This document shows positions 7,966 through 16,778 of a stretch of DNA of 64,000 nt, piece by piece. Origin of the DNA: Oceanobacillus rekensis (GTDB lineage: Bacteria > Bacillota > Bacilli > Bacillales > Amphibacillaceae). The notes under the pieces are model-generated. The model was not told where the DNA came from. It saw nothing but the letters and a program-made list of their open reading frames with translations, and made no database searches. Position numbers and translations under genes: made by a program. Where the stretch lies: the NCBI RefSeq assembly GCF_002153375.1, contig NZ_MTBQ01000001.1:62001-126000 (forward strand), read 5' to 3'. Positions within the stretch are counted from its first letter, which is position 1. Every line of letters begins with the position of its first letter.

Positions 7966-8485
7966 TGTTTGTATTTGACCGAACTATATTTAACGCGCGT
8001 TCTTCTGCTGGTATTCGTATCATAAGTAATAATATATGAAGCAATGGGAATATCACCGCAGTTATAATTGCTCCAAAAAGTAACGGAATTACTAAAAGTT
8101 CAATACCGACGATAATATAGTTAGGATGCTTGATATACTTATATGGTCCCTTGTTTACCAACTGTACTCCAGGTAGAATAATTATTTTTGTATTCCAATA
8201 TCTTCCCAGTGAAGAAATGCACCAGATTCTAACCAACTGTGTCAAAATAAAGATTGTGAGCAATGTATAATCAAGTGGAAGGGTTTTATTATCATTTAAA
8301 AACGTTTCAACTAGGATAGATATAAAAAAGGACGTATGCAGGATAATAAACCATTTATAATGTTCTACTTCCTTTTCAATAGCACCCCTATGCTTCATCC
8401 ATTTTTCGTTGTTCCTAGCTATAAACAGTTCAATAACTCGCTGTAATATAATAATTACGAACAACACCCACATATAGACTGCCAT
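7946..8485 (-). CDS. bpsB: Alkylpyrone O-methyltransferase, BpsB/YpbQ (ICMT family)
   Basis: 179 residues, integral membrane protein with about four to five hydrophobic segments, of the isoprenylcysteine carboxyl methyltransferase family. The C-terminal signature GPYKYIKHPNYIIVGIELL, with the RHPxY-like SAM-binding motif, is clear. In B. subtilis the partner of the type III polyketide synthase BpsA is BpsB, which methylates the alkylpyrone product; here the two genes overlap as TAATG (stop of bpsA and ATG of bpsB share one base), so they are translationally coupled. Function is inferred from family and pairing. Confidence 0.85.
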   Translation of the reverse strand: MAVYMWVLFVIIILQRVIELFIARNNEKWMKHRGAIEKEVEHYKWFIILHTSFFISILVETFLNDNKTLPLDYTLLTIFILTQLVRIWCISSLGRYWNTKIIILPGVQLVNKGPYKYIKHPNYIIVGIELLVIPLLFGAIITAVIFPLLHILLLMIRIPAEERALNIVRSNTNREEAGK

Positions 8486-9573
8486 TATTCATACCACTCC
8501 AGTAATAATAATTCAGAACTGAATCCTGGCCCGAGCGCAGACAAAATACTCTTTTCACCGGAAATAATATTTTGTTTCATCCACTCACGCAAAACATATA
8601 AAACAGTTGCAGAAGACATATTTCCATGATCAGATAGCACCTGATAAGATTGTTTCAACTTATCTTTTGAACATTGAAGAACTTCCTCCATTGCTTCCAT
8701 CACTTTTCTGCCACCTGGATGTGAGATAAATGAATGAATATCTTTTTCAAAGAGATTTGTTTGTTCGAAAAAATTCATCACATGGTCTCGCCAGAATGAA
8801 TCCACCAATGAAGGAATGTTCTTTTTAAAAACAACTTCAAAACCTAGATCATTAATTTCCCATCCCATTACATCCTCACTATCCCGCTTTAGAAATGAAC
8901 TTGCAGTAATTACTTTTGGGGTGGAAGTTTTACTTAAGGAAAGATATGGTGAATTACTACCCATTGCTAGTGCTGCACTAACTCCATCTCCAAATAGAGC
9001 TGTACCAACCATATTACTCTTCTTGCTGTCCCCTTTTTGGAATGTTAAGCTGCAAAGCTCACAGCATATAATTAAGACAGTTTTATCTGGGTGGGCAGTC
9101 AACCAGTCATGTGCACGTGATAAGCCAATAGCACCACCAGCACATCCTAACCCCCATAATGGCATTCTGCTAATATCCTGTCTAAATGGTCTTGCATTCA
9201 TAAGATGGACGTCCATGGATGGAGTTGCAATACCTGTACTTGAAACAAAAATAATCATATCAATTGCTTCGTAAGGCATTACATCATTTAGAAATTCCGG
9301 ATTTCTTAAACAATCATCAATTGCAGCTAGTGAATACTTTTTAGCTTCTACCTGATAAAGATCATTTTTTTCTTTAAATGAATGTTCTTTTAAGAACCAG
9401 GATTGGTCAACAGCAAATTGGCGATTATTTACTGCTGCATGATCGAAAACAGGGAGTAATCGATTTATTTGCTTATCTGAGTATGAGAATATTTCCTTAA
9501 CGATTCCTTTTATTTCTTCTTGTTCAATATTGAATTCTGGTATACCTAATCCAATGGAACAGATTGTGGTCAA
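8485..9573 (-). CDS. bpsA: Type III polyketide synthase (alkylpyrone synthase)
   Basis: Chalcone-synthase-like enzyme of about 362 residues that extends long-chain acyl-CoA with malonyl-CoA to give alkylpyrones. The catalytic triad is visible: Cys144 in LWGLGCAGGAIG, His in FISHPGGRKV and Asn in SDHGNMSSAT. The frame is open from a GTG at 9582, but that codon lies inside the ribosome binding site AAAGGTGAT; the TTG at 9573 is well spaced and gives the expected N-terminus TTICSIGLGIP. It forms a two-gene operon with the membrane methyltransferase downstream. Product class is inferred from B. subtilis BpsA/BcsA. Confidence 0.9.
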   Translation of the reverse strand: MTTICSIGLGIPEFNIEQEEIKGIVKEIFSYSDKQINRLLPVFDHAAVNNRQFAVDQSWFLKEHSFKEKNDLYQVEAKKYSLAAIDDCLRNPEFLNDVMPYEAIDMIIFVSSTGIATPSMDVHLMNARPFRQDISRMPLWGLGCAGGAIGLSRAHDWLTAHPDKTVLIICCELCSLTFQKGDSKKSNMVGTALFGDGVSAALAMGSNSPYLSLSKTSTPKVITASSFLKRDSEDVMGWEINDLGFEVVFKKNIPSLVDSFWRDHVMNFFEQTNLFEKDIHSFISHPGGRKVMEAMEEVLQCSKDKLKQSYQVLSDHGNMSSATVLYVLREWMKQNIISGEKSILSALGPGFSSELLLLEWYE

Positions 9574-9688
9574 TAATATCACCTTTATGGAAAATTATTT
9601 TCCCCCTGGCTAATAATGTTCAAGTACTGCTTTTCAGCTACATTGATTCGACCTACAAGACCCAATTTCGGACCCTTCCTGAACAATA

Positions 9689-11188
9689 TTATAAATTATA
9701 TATATCTGTATATTTTGCAGTTAAATAATTGATAAGATACTCTGGATTTAATGGCTCATTTGTAACATCTTTAATGATTTCCAACGGTTTTTTCGTTTTC
9801 CCGTACTGATGGATGTTTTCCGTCAGCCACAGACCTACTTTTTTAAAATTTCCAGCGGCAATCAATTCTCCTATATTCATTTTCTTTGATAAAGCATGAT
9901 TAAATTGTGCGGCATACATATAGCCGAGTGCATAGGAAGGGAAATAGCCAAAATCTCCTCCTGCCCAGTGGATATCCTGTAGCACGCCTTCACGATTTGT
10001 CGGTGGTTCAATTCCTAAATAATCCATCATCAATTCATTCCATAAATGCGGTAAATCTTTTACTTCTATTTCACTGTTAATTAATGCCTTTTCCAACTCA
10101 TAACGAATCATAATATGTAGCGGATAGGTTAATTCGTCTGCTTCAATTCGGATTAAGGAAGGTTTAACCTCATTTACTGCACGATAAAAGTCTTGATTGT
10201 TAATTGTTTGAAAATGAGGTGGAGCAAAAGATTTGAACAGCTCAAAATGGTTACTCCAGAAATCTTTACTTCTTCCTATAAAGTTTTCCCAAAATAAGGA
10301 TTGTGATTCATGTATCCCCATTGATGTTCCCGTTGCCAATGGTGTATTCGCAAGTTTTTCATTAATATTTTGCTCATATAATGCATGTCCACCTTCATGA
10401 ATCGTCCCGAACACAGCCATACGGAAATCTTCTTCATCATATCGCGTAGTAATCCTTACATCATTTAAATTTAAACTAATAGCGAAAGGGTGAATGGTTT
10501 CGTCAACACGTCCCGACTCGAAATCATAGCCCATTTGTTTTAAAACTTCGACTGTAAAAGCTTTTTGATCCTGCTTTGGAAAATGAGCCTTTAATAAATC
10601 GGAATTTGGCTTTGTATGACTGTTATTGATTCTATCAACTAGTTCACTCAGTGAGTTTCTCAATTTCGGGAATACATCATCTAACGTTTTTGTCGTCATA
10701 CCAGGCTCATAGGTATGAAGCAATGCATCATATATATTGTCTTCATACCCCCAGTATTCAGCAAATCTTTTATTATACCCCACTAAATCCTCGAGATAAG
10801 GCTGAAACATGGAGAAATCATCTTTCTCTCGTGCTTCCTGCCAGATAGCTTCAGATTTGGACTGCAGCATAACATATTCTTTGTATTCGTTAGTTGGTAT
10901 TTTACGGTTTCTTTCGTAGTTTTCTTCACATTCTTCAACAATCATCTGGATAATCTGATCATTTGTTTGATTTTTTAATACATCAATAAAGTACTTCATT
11001 TCTTTTGACGTTTCCAATTGATGTTGTTTATTTGCAAGAAATCCAATTACCTGTGATCTTTGTTCAACAGCTTTTCTTGGTATTTTTGTACGCATATCCC
11101 ATTGTGTGAGTGTAAGTGTCTCGCGATAAGCATTAAGTTCATTTAATAAGGTTTTAAATTCTTTCTCAGTCAAATATGTGCTATCCAA
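9689..11188 (-). CDS. ypwA: M32 metallocarboxypeptidase (carboxypeptidase Taq family), YpwA
   Basis: 499 residues, the usual length of the M32 family. The zinc motif HEGGH (His264, Glu265, His268) is present, followed by a downstream glutamate in GIHESQSLFWEN that supplies the third ligand, and the family motifs DVRITTRY and IRIEADELTYPLHI. The enzyme removes C-terminal residues from peptides in the cytoplasm. It starts two bases downstream of the ypsC stop codon (11191), so the two are probably one transcript. No signal peptide. Confidence 0.95.
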   Translation of the reverse strand: MDSTYLTEKEFKTLLNELNAYRETLTLTQWDMRTKIPRKAVEQRSQVIGFLANKQHQLETSKEMKYFIDVLKNQTNDQIIQMIVEECEENYERNRKIPTNEYKEYVMLQSKSEAIWQEAREKDDFSMFQPYLEDLVGYNKRFAEYWGYEDNIYDALLHTYEPGMTTKTLDDVFPKLRNSLSELVDRINNSHTKPNSDLLKAHFPKQDQKAFTVEVLKQMGYDFESGRVDETIHPFAISLNLNDVRITTRYDEEDFRMAVFGTIHEGGHALYEQNINEKLANTPLATGTSMGIHESQSLFWENFIGRSKDFWSNHFELFKSFAPPHFQTINNQDFYRAVNEVKPSLIRIEADELTYPLHIMIRYELEKALINSEIEVKDLPHLWNELMMDYLGIEPPTNREGVLQDIHWAGGDFGYFPSYALGYMYAAQFNHALSKKMNIGELIAAGNFKKVGLWLTENIHQYGKTKKPLEIIKDVTNEPLNPEYLINYLTAKYTDIYNL

Positions 11189-11190
11189 GT

Positions 11191-12327
11191 TTATTCCTCC
11201 TTGGTTTTTTTTCCGAAGTACTGAAAATAATTCGTTTCGATAAACCCATTAAATAATTTACGCTTCTTTGTAGCTTGTTGACCATATTGTGTCTCGAAAG
11301 CTTCGAAGGCTGTAATGATATAGACACTCCATGAAGGATGATCTTTCATAACGCTGCCTAACTCACTATACATTTTTGCTACCATATCTTTATCACCTAT
11401 ACGCTGACCGTATGGTGGATTACTTACCACATAACCATTATCTTCTCGAATAAATAAGTCACTTACTTGCATTTGCTTCCAAGAAATAAGGTCACCAAGT
11501 CCCGCTTCCATTGCATTGTCCGTAGCTATTTCAATCATTTTATGGTCGATATCCGAACCGGTAATATCAAGCTTTTGATCATAGTTTGCCAAATCTTCCG
11601 CTTCCTGAAATGCTTCGTCCCATAATTTTCTTTTAATAAATGTCCAGTCCTCTGAAGCAAAATCACGGTTGAAGCCTGGCGCAATGTTTTGTCCAATCAA
11701 TGCCGCTTCAATTGCTAATGTTCCAGAGCCACAGAACGGGTCTACAAATGGGTATTCGGCTTTCCAATTTGTAAGCATAACAAGTGCCGCGGCCATTGTT
11801 TCCTTTAAAGGTGCTTCTCCCTGCCCGACACGGTAACCTCTTTTATGAAGTCCTGCCCCTGACGTATCCAATGTTAATGTCACGACATCTTTAAGCAATG
11901 CTACTTCCGTTTTATATAGTCCTCCCGTTTCAGGCATCTTCGTGGCAAGGCCATATTTTAATTTCAAACGTTCCGCAATTGCTTTTTTAACAATCGCCTG
12001 ACAATCAGAAACACTGAATAACTTTGATTTTATGGACTTACCAGAGACGGGGAATTGACCATCTTCAGAAATATATTCTTCCCATGGTAATGCTTTGGTG
12101 GCTTCAAAAAGCTCATCAAATGTCAAAGCCTTGAATTGCCCGACAACGACTTTGATTCGATCTGCTGCTCGAAGCCAAAGATTGCACCTCGGAATTGCTG
12201 ATACTGGTGCTTCAAAAATAACCTTTCCATTGTCTACCGTTACCTCATATCCTAATGATTTAACCTCTTGTGCAACAACTGATTCCAAACCCATCGCAGT
12301 AGTTGCTATTAATGTTACTTTACGCAT
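11191..12327 (-). CDS. ypsC: THUMP-domain 23S rRNA guanine-N2 methyltransferase, YpsC (RlmL-like)
   Basis: 378 residues. An N-terminal THUMP RNA-binding domain (about 45-155) precedes a Rossmann methyltransferase domain with DPFCGSGTLAIEAA for SAM binding and the SNPPYGQRI motif typical of N2-guanine/N6-adenine methylation. It corresponds to the N-terminal half of E. coli RlmL. The exact rRNA site is inferred. The ATG at 12327 follows CGAAGGGAATAATTCA. As in B. subtilis, it lies just downstream of the RNase P RNA gene. Confidence 0.92.
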   Translation of the reverse strand: MRKVTLIATTAMGLESVVAQEVKSLGYEVTVDNGKVIFEAPVSAIPRCNLWLRAADRIKVVVGQFKALTFDELFEATKALPWEEYISEDGQFPVSGKSIKSKLFSVSDCQAIVKKAIAERLKLKYGLATKMPETGGLYKTEVALLKDVVTLTLDTSGAGLHKRGYRVGQGEAPLKETMAAALVMLTNWKAEYPFVDPFCGSGTLAIEAALIGQNIAPGFNRDFASEDWTFIKRKLWDEAFQEAEDLANYDQKLDITGSDIDHKMIEIATDNAMEAGLGDLISWKQMQVSDLFIREDNGYVVSNPPYGQRIGDKDMVAKMYSELGSVMKDHPSWSVYIITAFEAFETQYGQQATKKRKLFNGFIETNYFQYFGKKTKEE

Positions 12328-12467
12328 TGAATTATTCCCTTCGAATTAAAATTAGTTTCAGTTTACCATATTACATTGTGCAATCAAAAGATGAACTGCT
12401 AAATTAAAGATGTGGTTCCGTCCGCCATATTTGTAGTATTCTTTAATACCGTAGTGAATAAACAAAA

Positions 12468-12506
12468 AAACCTTTTCATCTGTCATCATTGACAATGAAA
12501 AGGTTT
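12468..12506 (-). terminator. Terminator of the RNase P RNA gene
   Basis: Stem AAACCTTTTCAT / ATGAAAAGGTTT with an inner TGTCATCATTGACA extension, followed on the minus strand by a T-rich tract (TTTTTTTGTTT). It lies about 20 bases past the mature rnpB 3' end. Confidence 0.85.
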
Positions 12507-12523
12507 CAAAATTAATATGTATG

Positions 12524-12913
12524 ACCATTAAATACTCGATAAGCCATGTTCTGTACCATTGTACTGCAAACGGTGGTCAGCCTCGTACTCCGGTTGTAAT
12601 CATCTATCTACAAGCAAAACTTGTCCCTTGTTCGGTTGAATTCCCTACTAAAGGATGCCCCTACCATTATTTGGGTTGCTCACTCGTGGGGTTTACCCGT
12701 TCCACCTGAAATGTTTCCATCTCAGTTACGTCACTGTGGCACTTTCAAGAATAATTCCATATCAAAAAGACTTAGGAATGTCTTCTGCCGTTAGCAATTA
12801 AGCTACCTTGACTTATGAATTCATCAAGCACGAACACTACAGACATCTCAGTCTGTGTGAGCATGGACTTTCCTCTGCAAATACATGCAGCGATTACACA
12901 AGCATTTAATTAA
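12524..12913 (-). ncRNA. rnpB: RNase P RNA, Bacillus (type B)
   Basis: Catalytic RNA of RNase P, which trims tRNA 5' ends. Conserved core blocks are read on the minus strand in order: GTAATCGCTGCA, GAGGAAAGTCCATGCTC, AGTGTTCGTGC, GAAAGTGCCACAGTGACG, GTGGAACGGGTAAACCCC, TAGATAGATGATT, GGAGTACGAGGCTGA, CCGTTTGCAGTAC and ACATGGCTTA. The 5' ATTAAATGCTTG and 3' CGAGTATTTAAT ends pair to form helix P1, which places the ends near 12913 and 12524 within a few bases. It lies between gpsB and ypsC as in B. subtilis. The spurious frames here are not genes. Confidence 0.97.
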
Positions 12914-12980
12914 TGTTCTTTCATATTAACATGATTACAGCATTTTATCAATCGATGTTAAAAATTACCAAAAATTAGAT

Positions 12981-13289
12981 TTATTCAGCTGAGTCAGCGA
13001 ACTTTTTACCGAAAACAGCTTTTTCTAAATTGGACAGACGCTTTAATACATCATAATTAACCTGTGTATTCGGTTGTGGTGCCCTTGTTCTTGGCTGTTC
13101 TACAGTAGTTTTCCTCAGCTTTTCATTTTCTGCCTGTAACCGTTCCACTTCCTGCTTAAACAAGTCATAGTCCTGAATGATGACATCCAGAAATTCATCA
13201 ACCTCTTCTTGATTGTATCCTCTCATTGCTGTTTTAAAATCTTTTTCCAGAATATCTTTTCCACTTAGTTGAACGCGGTTTATACTCAT
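12981..13289 (-). CDS. gpsB: Cell division and growth adaptor GpsB
   Basis: 102 residues, DivIVA-like. The N-terminal membrane-binding/coiled-coil domain (about 1-65) has LSGKDILEKDFKTAMRGYN and EEVDEFLDVIIQDY; a basic linker is followed by a C-terminal trimerisation helix DVLKRLSNLEKAVFG. GpsB shuttles penicillin-binding proteins, notably PBP1 (ponA, also in this window), between septum and side wall. Start ATG after TGAGGTGATGAG. It lies upstream of rnpB as in B. subtilis. The ypsA gene that accompanies it in B. subtilis is not present. Confidence 0.95.
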   Translation of the reverse strand: MSINRVQLSGKDILEKDFKTAMRGYNQEEVDEFLDVIIQDYDLFKQEVERLQAENEKLRKTTVEQPRTRAPQPNTQVNYDVLKRLSNLEKAVFGKKFADSAE

Positions 13290-13410
13290 CTCATCACCTC
13301 ATCATTTTCACATATACGATGTAAAATGTAATTTTCTAATGGTCACTTTCATTTCTAAGTTTATTAATTAAATAAAAATTAAATACCAATTATTATTTAT
13401 TATACCATAA

Positions 13411-13435
13411 AAAAGGAAACTGATTGCCAGTCTCC
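13411..13435 (-). terminator. Terminator downstream of cdd
   Basis: On the minus strand GGAGACTG, a 5-base loop and CAGTTTCC followed by TTTTTT. It lies about 100 bases past the cdd stop and just before the gpsB upstream region, where a TATAAT-like hexamer (13399-13404, minus strand) may belong to a gpsB promoter. Confidence 0.7.
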
Positions 13436-13529
13436 TGTGTAATATTAAACTTTCTTTTCATAAAGGAAAGTTCTAATACATCATGTATCTACATAAGAAG
13501 GACGATTCTTAATTTTCTACCAGTAAGAA

Positions 13530-13967
<438 letters not shown>

Positions 13968-14020
13968 TTATAAGAGAAATAAGAATTGTTGTAAAGCACG
14001 ATAAACAGTACTTTGATCTT

Positions 14021-14368
14021 TTAAATATCTTCTAAAAGCAAGTCAAAGACATATAAAATGGAATTATGTAATTCCATATAACGCTTCCTTCGGGTATCCA
14101 CATAATAGCTGTGCATTAACACTAATTCCATATTCTCCTTTGTGGAAGTTATTTGCTGTGGATGTACTTTGGCCTTTCTTTCTTTAACGACTTTTAAGGC
14201 TGCTTCCTCCCATTCATCTAAAAGTTGATAAACCGGTGTTGTTTCTTCTTTGACTTTTAAAAAGAAATCCCTATCTTTTATATTTTCAGGGGGGGTATTT
14301 TTTTCAAATATATCCTTCAAACGGGATAGGTGATTTTTTAATAAGTTTATTTGCTTGCTTAGTTCCAT
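14021..14368 (-). CDS. yppE: YppE family protein (DUF1798)
   Basis: 115 residues, all-helical, with no signal peptide or membrane segment. The pattern LKDIFEKN...DFFLKVKEETTPVYQLLDEWEEAAL and the C-terminal YYVDTRRKRYMELHNSILYVF match the YppE family, which is confined to Bacillales and whose function is unknown. The start ATG follows AAAGGTGGCAATT. The position downstream of yppC and near recU matches the B. subtilis ypp cluster. Confidence 0.78.
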   Translation of the reverse strand: MELSKQINLLKNHLSRLKDIFEKNTPPENIKDRDFFLKVKEETTPVYQLLDEWEEAALKVVKERKAKVHPQQITSTKENMELVLMHSYYVDTRRKRYMELHNSILYVFDLLLEDI

Positions 14369-14453
14369 CTATAATTGCCACCTTTATAAAGAGAGTAAAA
14401 CATACAACCTACTTTATCATTATTCTCTTTTAAAGGCATCTATACTGATCGAA

Positions 14454-14660
14454 TCATCGTATTATCTTTTCGATTGCATCTTTCGTGTGTTCGATTTGAT
14501 GAATCACATTTTGATAACGCAACCATACTTCTCTATCTGCATTCACTTTGACTTTTTGTTCGATTAACAGTAGTTGTTCCGTCATTTCTTGTAAGATTAA
14601 TTGTGCTTCGTCTTTGCTGGAACCGTTCTTTTCTATTGTTTTTCTTAGGACTGCTGTCAT
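14454..14660 (-). CDS. Small helical protein of unknown function in the ypp cluster
   Basis: About 68 residues, predicted to be a helical coiled coil from the heptad-like LILQEMTEQLLLIEQKVKV and YQNVIHQIEHTKDAIEKII segments. I do not recognise a family. Three possible starts cluster at 14669 (TTG), 14666 and 14660 (both ATG); AGTAGGGG is best spaced for 14660. It sits between yppC and yppE in the same direction, where B. subtilis has short genes (yppD, yppF), so it may be a diverged counterpart. Confidence 0.55.
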   Translation of the reverse strand: MTAVLRKTIEKNGSSKDEAQLILQEMTEQLLLIEQKVKVNADREVWLRYQNVIHQIEHTKDAIEKIIR

Positions 14661-14821
14661 GATCATCAACCCCTACTTATTATTTGTTGTATAAGTATTT
14701 CGCCACCTTAACATGACACTCCTCCCCCTTCGACAAAACTAGAAGTAAATGTACAAAACTAGTGGAAACACTCATCTTTTGGGCGAAATAAGACAAACTA
14801 AAAGAAAGGAGGTGTTTTTAA

Positions 14822-14932
14822 TTGAAACAGTCAAAAAAAGAACGACAACAACCTAGTACAACAGACCGCAAAGCAAAGTCTCTAAAAACCGGTGATAAAA
14901 AATTAAATGGTCCAAACCGTCCATCCACATAA
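14822..14932 (+). CDS. Candidate 36-residue basic small protein
   Basis: A TTG-started frame with a consensus ribosome binding site (AAAGGAGGTG, 7 bases before the start). The product is very basic and hydrophilic (KQSKKERQQPSTTDRKAKS, then a GDKKLNGPNRPST end), reminiscent of small spore-associated proteins, though I cannot name one. It is the only plus-strand unit between minus-strand yppC and the small helical gene, and is too short for most gene callers. The strong ribosome binding site is the main support. Confidence 0.6.
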   Translation: MKQSKKERQQPSTTDRKAKSLKTGDKKLNGPNRPST

Positions 14933-15060
14933 AATAAAGATAACACGTGGAGCATTTCGAGTTAACTGATTACGGAACTATTGCAGCTTCAGCGCTGGAG
15001 CTGTATGTGGCTTACACAGTCCGAAAACCTCATAAGAAGAAAATTATGATTTCTATAGCA

Positions 15061-15097
15061 AAAAGGATTTGTACTATTTACTGGTACAAATCCTTTT
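15061..15097. terminator. Bidirectional terminator at the yppC 3' end
   Basis: A 14-bp perfect stem AAAAGGATTTGTAC / GTACAAATCCTTTT with T-runs on both strands. The yppC stop codon (15078-15080) lies in the loop, so the 5' half of the minus-strand stem encodes the last residues of YppC. It would also end transcripts of the plus-strand small gene. Confidence 0.88.
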
Positions 15098-16046
15098 TAT
15101 ATATCTTTTTAATGTGATAGTAAGCGAATAAAATTTTCCTTTTTATATAAAAAGATTTACCGATTTCTAATTTGGATGATAGGTTAGGCTTTTTTAGCCA
15201 TTTTGTTTCTATACCCCCTGCTTTGTACCAGTCTTCTCGAATAATATCCTGGTGGGTAATAACTGGATATAAAACTCTTAACATAGAGCTTTTGGTTAGA
15301 TTTATATTTAAAAATTGTTCATATTCTTGACGTGATCCAGTTGGTTCAATGGAAATCAGAAAATCAATCAGTTCATTATAAATGGTGGGTATTTCGATTA
15401 ATGCAGCTATTTTTTGACCTATTTTTATCCTGTTGTCAATGTTTGTGAAACCATGTACAAAAAATCCGTGTAACTTCCCTTTGCGATTTGGTAATAAAAC
15501 AGCGTTCATTAATAGAAAGTTTTGCATTAAATATGGAAAAGATCTAAATACTTGAGCCTTAAAAAAAGGCTGCTCAATGACAGGTGATTGAATTAGATTC
15601 TGTTCGTTGATAATTAACGCATTTAGAAGTCTTTCTTTATCATTTGATTTCCAGAAATAATTCCATTCATCAATCATAAAGGTGGAAACATTGAATTCAT
15701 ATAGTAAATGAAACAATGGTTGATTGAATTCTTTAGAAAAGCTGTATATCAGTAATTGTGGAAAGGCATCAGAAAAGATTAACCAGTTTGCCCTTTCGTA
15801 CGTCATAAACAAGCGACGAAGTTCTTTGTCACTTAATAATCCTTGAAATGGCGGTAAAGATAAATCCGTCATGTTCCAGCCTGCATTTCTGGACACAACA
15901 CTGGCAACTAATGCCCATTTCATTTCAGGATATTGGAAATAGAAATTTTGATATGCAAGAGTTCTTGAGATATTGTCTAAATTATGTGATGTAGTCAAAT
16001 TTGTTATATAATGTAAGAAGGATTGTTGGTTATGAGTCTTAGTCAT
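15078..16046 (-). CDS. yppC: YppC family protein (DUF2515)
   Basis: 322 residues, cytoplasmic, no clear membrane segment. The family is restricted to Bacillales and its function is unknown to me. Conserved stretches include NISRTLAYQNFYFQYPEMKW, ASVVSRNAGWNMTDLSLPPF and PTGSRQEYEQFL. It is divergent from recU with 118 bases between them, the same arrangement as yppC and recU in B. subtilis, which supports the call. Its transcript ends in the hairpin at 15061-15097. Confidence 0.85.
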   Translation of the reverse strand: MTKTHNQQSFLHYITNLTTSHNLDNISRTLAYQNFYFQYPEMKWALVASVVSRNAGWNMTDLSLPPFQGLLSDKELRRLFMTYERANWLIFSDAFPQLLIYSFSKEFNQPLFHLLYEFNVSTFMIDEWNYFWKSNDKERLLNALIINEQNLIQSPVIEQPFFKAQVFRSFPYLMQNFLLMNAVLLPNRKGKLHGFFVHGFTNIDNRIKIGQKIAALIEIPTIYNELIDFLISIEPTGSRQEYEQFLNINLTKSSMLRVLYPVITHQDIIREDWYKAGGIETKWLKKPNLSSKLEIGKSFYIKRKILFAYYHIKKIYKKDLYQ

Positions 16047-16164
16047 ATACTTGACACATTCTTTCTTTTCAGAATTATGGGGTATACAACAATTGTACAG
16101 TTAAGAGTTATCATTTACCTTTTTTTCTGATATCATACTGTATTAAGCTGGGAGGGAAAAACTT

Positions 16165-16758
16165 TTGAACTATCCAAGTGGACAAAGAAAGACTTTGCCG
16201 GTCCGAAAGACATCATCAGAACAAGGAAATAATATATTCAGTAATCGAGGAATGACTCTAGAGAAAGATATAAATATAACGAATCAATTTTATCTGGATA
16301 CAGCAAAAGCTGTTATTCATAAAAAGCCTACCCCTGTTCAAATTGTTAATGTGAACTATCCAAAGCGTAGTGCTGCGGTTATTACAGAGGCATATTTCAA
16401 ACAGGCTTCCACAACAGATTATAATGGTTTATATCGAGGTAAGTATATTGACTTTGAGGCAAAGGAAACTAAGAATAAAACGATTTTTCCACTTGCAAAT
16501 ATTCATGAACATCAGATTGATCATATGAAAGCAATTATTGGTCATGGTGGCGTTTGTTTTATGATTATTCGATTTGCCGCTTTTGATGAAACATATTTCA
16601 TGGAAGCAGTGAAACTATTTTCTTATTGGGACGACAAATTAAAGGGAGGGAAAAAATCCATCTCTTATAAACAAGTACAACAGGACAGTTATTTAATACC
16701 CTTTCAGTATCAGACAAGGGTCGATTATTTATCTATTATAGATAAGCTTTATTTTTAG
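16165..16758 (+). CDS. recU: Holliday junction resolvase RecU
   Basis: 197 residues. Cleaves four-way DNA junctions in recombination and chromosome segregation, working with RuvAB and RecA. The catalytic residues of the restriction-enzyme-like fold are in [20 protein letters not shown] (Asp, Glu, Lys), with the stalk-forming N-terminal region [18 protein letters not shown]. The start is a TTG at 16165 with GGGAGGG upstream. It precedes ponA by 20 bases; recU-ponA is a conserved operon in Bacillus. Confidence 0.96.
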   Translation: MNYPSGQRKTLPVRKTSSEQGNNIFSNRGMTLEKDINITNQFYLDTAKAVIHKKPTPVQIVNVNYPKRSAAVITEAYFKQASTTDYNGLYRGKYIDFEAKETKNKTIFPLANIHEHQIDHMKAIIGHGGVCFMIIRFAAFDETYFMEAVKLFSYWDDKLKGGKKSISYKQVQQDSYLIPFQYQTRVDYLSIIDKLYF

Positions 16759-16778
16759 AAGACGGAGGTATACAACTA

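Noticed and set aside
12521..12709. Open reading frame of 62 codons on the plus strand
   Set aside because: It lies antisense to the RNase P RNA gene, whose conserved core explains the sequence; no ribosome binding site.
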